From: Tubiluchus corallicola
Lineage: Eukaryota > Priapulida > Priapulimorpha > Priapulimorphida > Tubiluchidae
DNA length: 64,000 nt
Assembly (NCBI GenBank): GCA_030141605.1
Contig: JAQGDQ010000239.1
Span: 186,001-250,000, forward strand
Direction: 5' to 3'
Under the pieces are notes generated by a model, which worked only from the letters and a program-made list of their open reading frames with translations, had not been told where the DNA came from and made no database searches. A program made the translations under genes and the position numbers. Positions 60,834-64,000 of the stretch are shown here, in pieces; position 1 is the stretch's first letter, and each line of letters starts with the position of its first letter.

Positions 60834-62252
60834 ACTGGTACGTACACAGCATAAGTTTCCTGACAAATTGGCTGCATCAAATTGTTAATGGTTTTAGTAT
60901 TTTGTAGGGGCATAAGGGCATAAACAGCACTAAAACCATTAATTCGCATAGTAAAATTGTAGTAACTTTTAAAGGTCAATGAACTTACATACATTAATAT
61001 AGATTCCGCAGCGCATATAAGTGTTTACTGAAATGTCTAATTCAGAAATTAAAGACATGCATTTGATGGGTATCACAGACAGTATAAAACCAATTAGGCA
61101 AGATGTAACTCGATCTTTTTAAGATTAACTGCCTGATTTTTCTTCAATGAACAACTCAAGAAAACTGAAGCCATGGGTTTCTGGAGGTTGTTTACCCGTT
61201 TTTGCAAGGCAGAATGCACCAGTGGATACACCAGTAAATTTAATGAAGCCCTTATCTCCCCAGAAAATATGTTAATGCATTCCAAATCTAATCTCATATA
61301 GTACGTCACAGGACAGAATTACATCCCTTCATATGAAGAATTGAGGAGAAAAGATATGTCATATCTGTTGTGCTCAGGCCATGCTCTGCAGTAATTAGGT
61401 CTTTGTTGCAATACACAGGATATAATTTGGACAGTTTACTTGATCGCGATTCATAAAGTGACCAACCTGAGCAATGGCAAAAAAGATTTATTAAACAGAG
61501 ACCATAAAGTCGTGGAATTACTGACAACGAGTAGTACGGGAAATGTGTGAATAGAGTGCAGCATGAAATCAGATCAAGTCAAGGAGTTCTCCAAAGGAAA
61601 CAGAAGGAACTATTCTGTTTAGAAGGCTGGTAATAAAACTTATAGAATGCATGGAAAGCATCAAATAAGAAGGCGTATGCAAATATTACTACAGTAGAGG
61701 GTACAAAGAAACTATTAAACAGCTTTAAATACTTTTGGTGCATAGAAGTGACCTTGTAATTACTAATTATATAGTGTTTATTATACTGAGATGCTAGAGA
61801 AGTGTTCATATTAACTAATAAGCTCTGCGCCCTCTGATATTGGTACTGGTATATTGGCATTGGCATGTTTATCACCACCTAGAGGCATAAAACAGATTCA
61901 CAATTTCAGAAAAGCAACAAACAATTCTACTTTCTGAAACCAGTTACAACTGTGCTTCCCATGTGCGAGCTAATTTGATAACATTTTATTGGAAATAGAA
62001 AGTGATGCGCACCAGGTTTTTGTGGACAACAAAATTTAATTTATTGTGTTCAACATCAAATATTGGGCTAACTTGTAAATACTATCAAAAAAATTTTGCT
62101 AAACAGAGATATCATTCGTGCGAAGAACCATTGTGAGGAAACTTGGCACACGCTAATACGATTTAACTAAAGCATGTCAAATCTGTCTTTGTAACGTACA
62201 TTTTTCTTTATTTCGAATTTAACGTGCAATTGTGGAGTGCACAGATGAATAG

Positions 62253-62260
62253 TCTATAAA
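62253..62260 (+). promoter_or_regulatory. TATA-like box before GPCR C
   Basis: CTATAAAA lies about 30 bp upstream of the first ATG of GPCR C. If functional, transcription would begin at about that ATG and translation might start at Met18, the point aligning with the N-termini of A and B. Sequence match only. Confidence 0.25.
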
Positions 62261-62282
62261 AGAATATTAAGACTCTCATAAG

Positions 62283-63995
62283 ATGAAGTACATTGTGAAA
62301 TCAGATTTTTGTGATCTTTCAAACCAAAGTTTTATGTGGCAAGAATGGTTTTACAATCAAACGAACATCAGAGTGATTTACCATATGTACCTGGTATCAG
62401 GAGCAATGTCTATAGTTGGCAATCTAGCAGTTATCATGCTGGTTTTGATAGGACATGTGAAGATGAAACCTCTGATTATTATTTTAGTAAGTTTGGCTTG
62501 TGCTGATGTGTTACAAGGTGTGAGTGCAGTGATAAAATTTCTTTTGGTTTATAAAGAAATGGTGGAAAGAAATATGCAGACATGCTGGACAAGTTATTAC
62601 CTAATATCATCAAGTTTCATGGCCACTGCCTTAAACATATTATGTCTGACTGCAGACAGATACATGAGCATATTAAAGCCGTTGATGTATCGGACTAGGG
62701 TTCTAACAAGCCATTCATTAATTGTTGTGATAATGTGTTGGGTGCTTACATTAGTGTACACAGCCTCAACTACAATCTGCAGGATTAAAAGCTTGCAATG
62801 GGACAACAATGACAAGGCTTTGGAAGAATGGTATGCAAATTTCCGGTGTTATTTTGATGCCACTATGTGTCCAGCCAGAGCTGACTTTCCAGCAGCATTG
62901 ATATTTTGCATTCTAGTGGGAGCTAATACTGGCCTGCATGCACACATGTACTGTATAGTAAAACAGAGAGTAGTGAATCCACAGTCAAGACACAAATCAC
63001 ACAGCTGGAAGGCCTTAATTACAATAATTATAGTGACAAATACGTTTGCAATATCATATTTGCCCATACAGGTATATAACATATGGCTGCGATTTTGTCA
63101 ACCAAACAATAGTGACATTCTAAATCATGAAAGCCTCGCCACACCTGTAATTACTGCTTACCTATGTCCTGTGATAAACTCTATGCTAAATCCACTTATA
63201 TATGGGTACAGAATTAAAGAAGTACAACAGGGATTTTTCAAACTTATTCACAGAATCAGATATGGCAAGATGAGAGAAGAAGAGTTTCATCATCAATATC
63301 TATTTCCACATATGTTCAACAGAAGAGGCAGTATTTCAGATGTGGTGTTCAAAAGGAAGGGCTGGGAACATGGTACTTGGTCCCATCCAATACGGTGGGC
63401 CTCATATGATGGTACCATGCACTTGCAACCTGCAGCTAAAAGAGCTCAAAGCCTTACTGTTCCTAGCCTTGCTCCCAGAACAAAGAGTTTAATGGTTGGA
63501 CTGAATATAAAGAACGAAATTTCCTCTACAATAGCAACAGCAGTGCCAGATTTGAACAGTGAAATGGAGGGATTCCGTTCTAGAGCAAACACACATACAC
63601 CAAGTTTGTCGACAGAAGTGATAGAGGAAGAAACGCTGGGAGATATTACAGATGATGATGACTTGGACAAAAACGAAGCAGGGTCTTCCAAACATCCAAA
63701 TTTGCAAAAGTTACATAGTAGTAATAGCACAGAAGATAGTTGCTCACAATACAAGCATTGCGTTGAAGGGTCAAAACCAAACGAAATGATGAAAGAAATG
63801 GCAAATCCTATCAAAAATAAAGAAACTGAGAAATCTGGGTACAACACTGAAAGTTTAAAAACAAATGGACTGGTTACAGAAATGGCAAAGCCCCCACCAC
63901 ACTCGATGATGACCATGAAGACTCGTCTGCGGCCCTGTGAAATAAGGAATTTTTCGATGGTTGCAGCCAGGCCTCTGAAGATCCTGGCAAAATAA
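62283..63995 (+). CDS. Class A orphan GPCR 'C' with long cytoplasmic tail, intronless
   Basis: This 570-residue receptor has N-glycosylation sites at N14 and N25, MWQEWFY at 18-24, GN 46-47, D75, C101, an intact DRY at 125-127 (ADRYMSILKPL), W153, ECL2 Cys189 in EEWYANFRC, P261, and NPLIY 303-307 followed by GYRIKEVQQG. The family traits shared with A and B are the WQ motif, the ECL2 motif and the TM7/helix-8 end. TM5 lacks the usual Pro, and position 6.48 is Tyr259. Position 3.32 is Ile108, so it is not aminergic. The tail (about 330-570) is hydrophilic and Ser/Thr-rich, with an acidic cluster (EEETLGDITDDDDLDKNE, about 448-465), suiting kinase or arrestin control by inference. An AATAAA overlaps the stop, and the window ends there. 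Confidence 0.93.
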   Translation: MKYIVKSDFCDLSNQSFMWQEWFYNQTNIRVIYHMYLVSGAMSIVGNLAVIMLVLIGHVKMKPLIIILVSLACADVLQGVSAVIKFLLVYKEMVERNMQTCWTSYYLISSSFMATALNILCLTADRYMSILKPLMYRTRVLTSHSLIVVIMCWVLTLVYTASTTICRIKSLQWDNNDKALEEWYANFRCYFDATMCPARADFPAALIFCILVGANTGLHAHMYCIVKQRVVNPQSRHKSHSWKALITIIIVTNTFAISYLPIQVYNIWLRFCQPNNSDILNHESLATPVITAYLCPVINSMLNPLIYGYRIKEVQQGFFKLIHRIRYGKMREEEFHHQYLFPHMFNRRGSISDVVFKRKGWEHGTWSHPIRWASYDGTMHLQPAAKRAQSLTVPSLAPRTKSLMVGLNIKNEISSTIATAVPDLNSEMEGFRSRANTHTPSLSTEVIEEETLGDITDDDDLDKNEAGSSKHPNLQKLHSSNSTEDSCSQYKHCVEGSKPNEMMKEMANPIKNKETEKSGYNTESLKTNGLVTEMAKPPPHSMMTMKTRLRPCEIRNFSMVAARPLKILAK

Positions 63996-64000
63996 AAAAG

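Larger units (their letters stand above)
56206..62282. other. Intergenic stretch between GPCR B and C
   Basis: No gene supported. It includes a C10 run near 57193-57202, cryptically simple AATG/AATA sequence at about 58523-58690, two short tandem duplications near 60.35 and 60.74 kb, and possible seven-helix remnants on minus at 61.1-61.9 kb (see findings). A 103-codon frame at 59717-60028 has no recognised motif. Confidence 0.5.

Noticed and set aside
43557-63995. Opsin or aminergic receptor identity for the GPCRs
   Set aside because: Position 7.43 is Val or Ile, not Lys, and 3.32 is Gln or Ile, not Asp.
1-64000. CRISPR arrays, rRNA genes, bacterial operons or phage-like modules
   Set aside because: None seen; spliced genes and element types are animal nuclear.

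Overview
The window is animal nuclear DNA, AT-rich by eye. The evidence is GT-AG introns, a 26-exon piece of the endosomal co-chaperone gene RME-8/DNAJC13 that reads smoothly through every junction, three intronless rhodopsin-class (class A) GPCR genes, and relics of pogo/Tigger, hAT, CR1-like and tRNA-SINE mobile elements. I cannot name the species. The mix of element types and the GPCR style fit a marine invertebrate, but that is inference.

Layout. 1-24 kb holds no gene I can support. It contains an 81-bp minisatellite (3.3-3.65 kb), a TGGTA pentanucleotide array (4.35-4.53 kb), a long homopurine stretch ending in (GA)n (8.8-9.53 kb), the decayed C-terminus of a hAT transposase (11.8-12.04 kb) and a (CT)n tract (15.7-15.9 kb). 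24.06-42.47 kb on the minus strand is the 3' half of RME-8: 26 exons, 3438 coding bases, 1145 residues, including the J domain and three IWN repeats. Its introns carry a complete 701-bp pogo-type element with TA duplications, a candidate 529-bp TA-flanked MITE, a CR1-like 3' end with a TCTAA tail, and microsatellites. The 5' half of RME-8 (about 1100 residues in the family) was not found.

43.56-64 kb on the plus strand carries three single-exon GPCR genes: A at 43557, B at 55040 and C at 62283. A and B are close paralogues. C is a diverged relative with a 240-residue cytoplasmic tail. All three share an N-terminal WQ-x-x-F motif, an E-x-W-Y-x-x-aromatic-basic-Cys second extracellular loop and a characteristic TM7/helix-8 end, so they look like one locally duplicated family. 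A and B have Cys in place of the Arg of the DRY motif, B also has His for Asn of NPxxY, and all three have Tyr at the toggle-switch Trp position. Two related non-autonomous DNA elements (49.87-50.74 and 53.14-53.91 kb; the first has an 8-bp target duplication) and one tRNA-derived SINE lie between A and B.

Function. RME-8 is a housekeeping endosomal protein. The GPCRs are orphan receptors with altered activation switches. Nothing shows that the two loci work together. The most notable points are the altered GPCR family and the absence of the RME-8 5' exons beside it.
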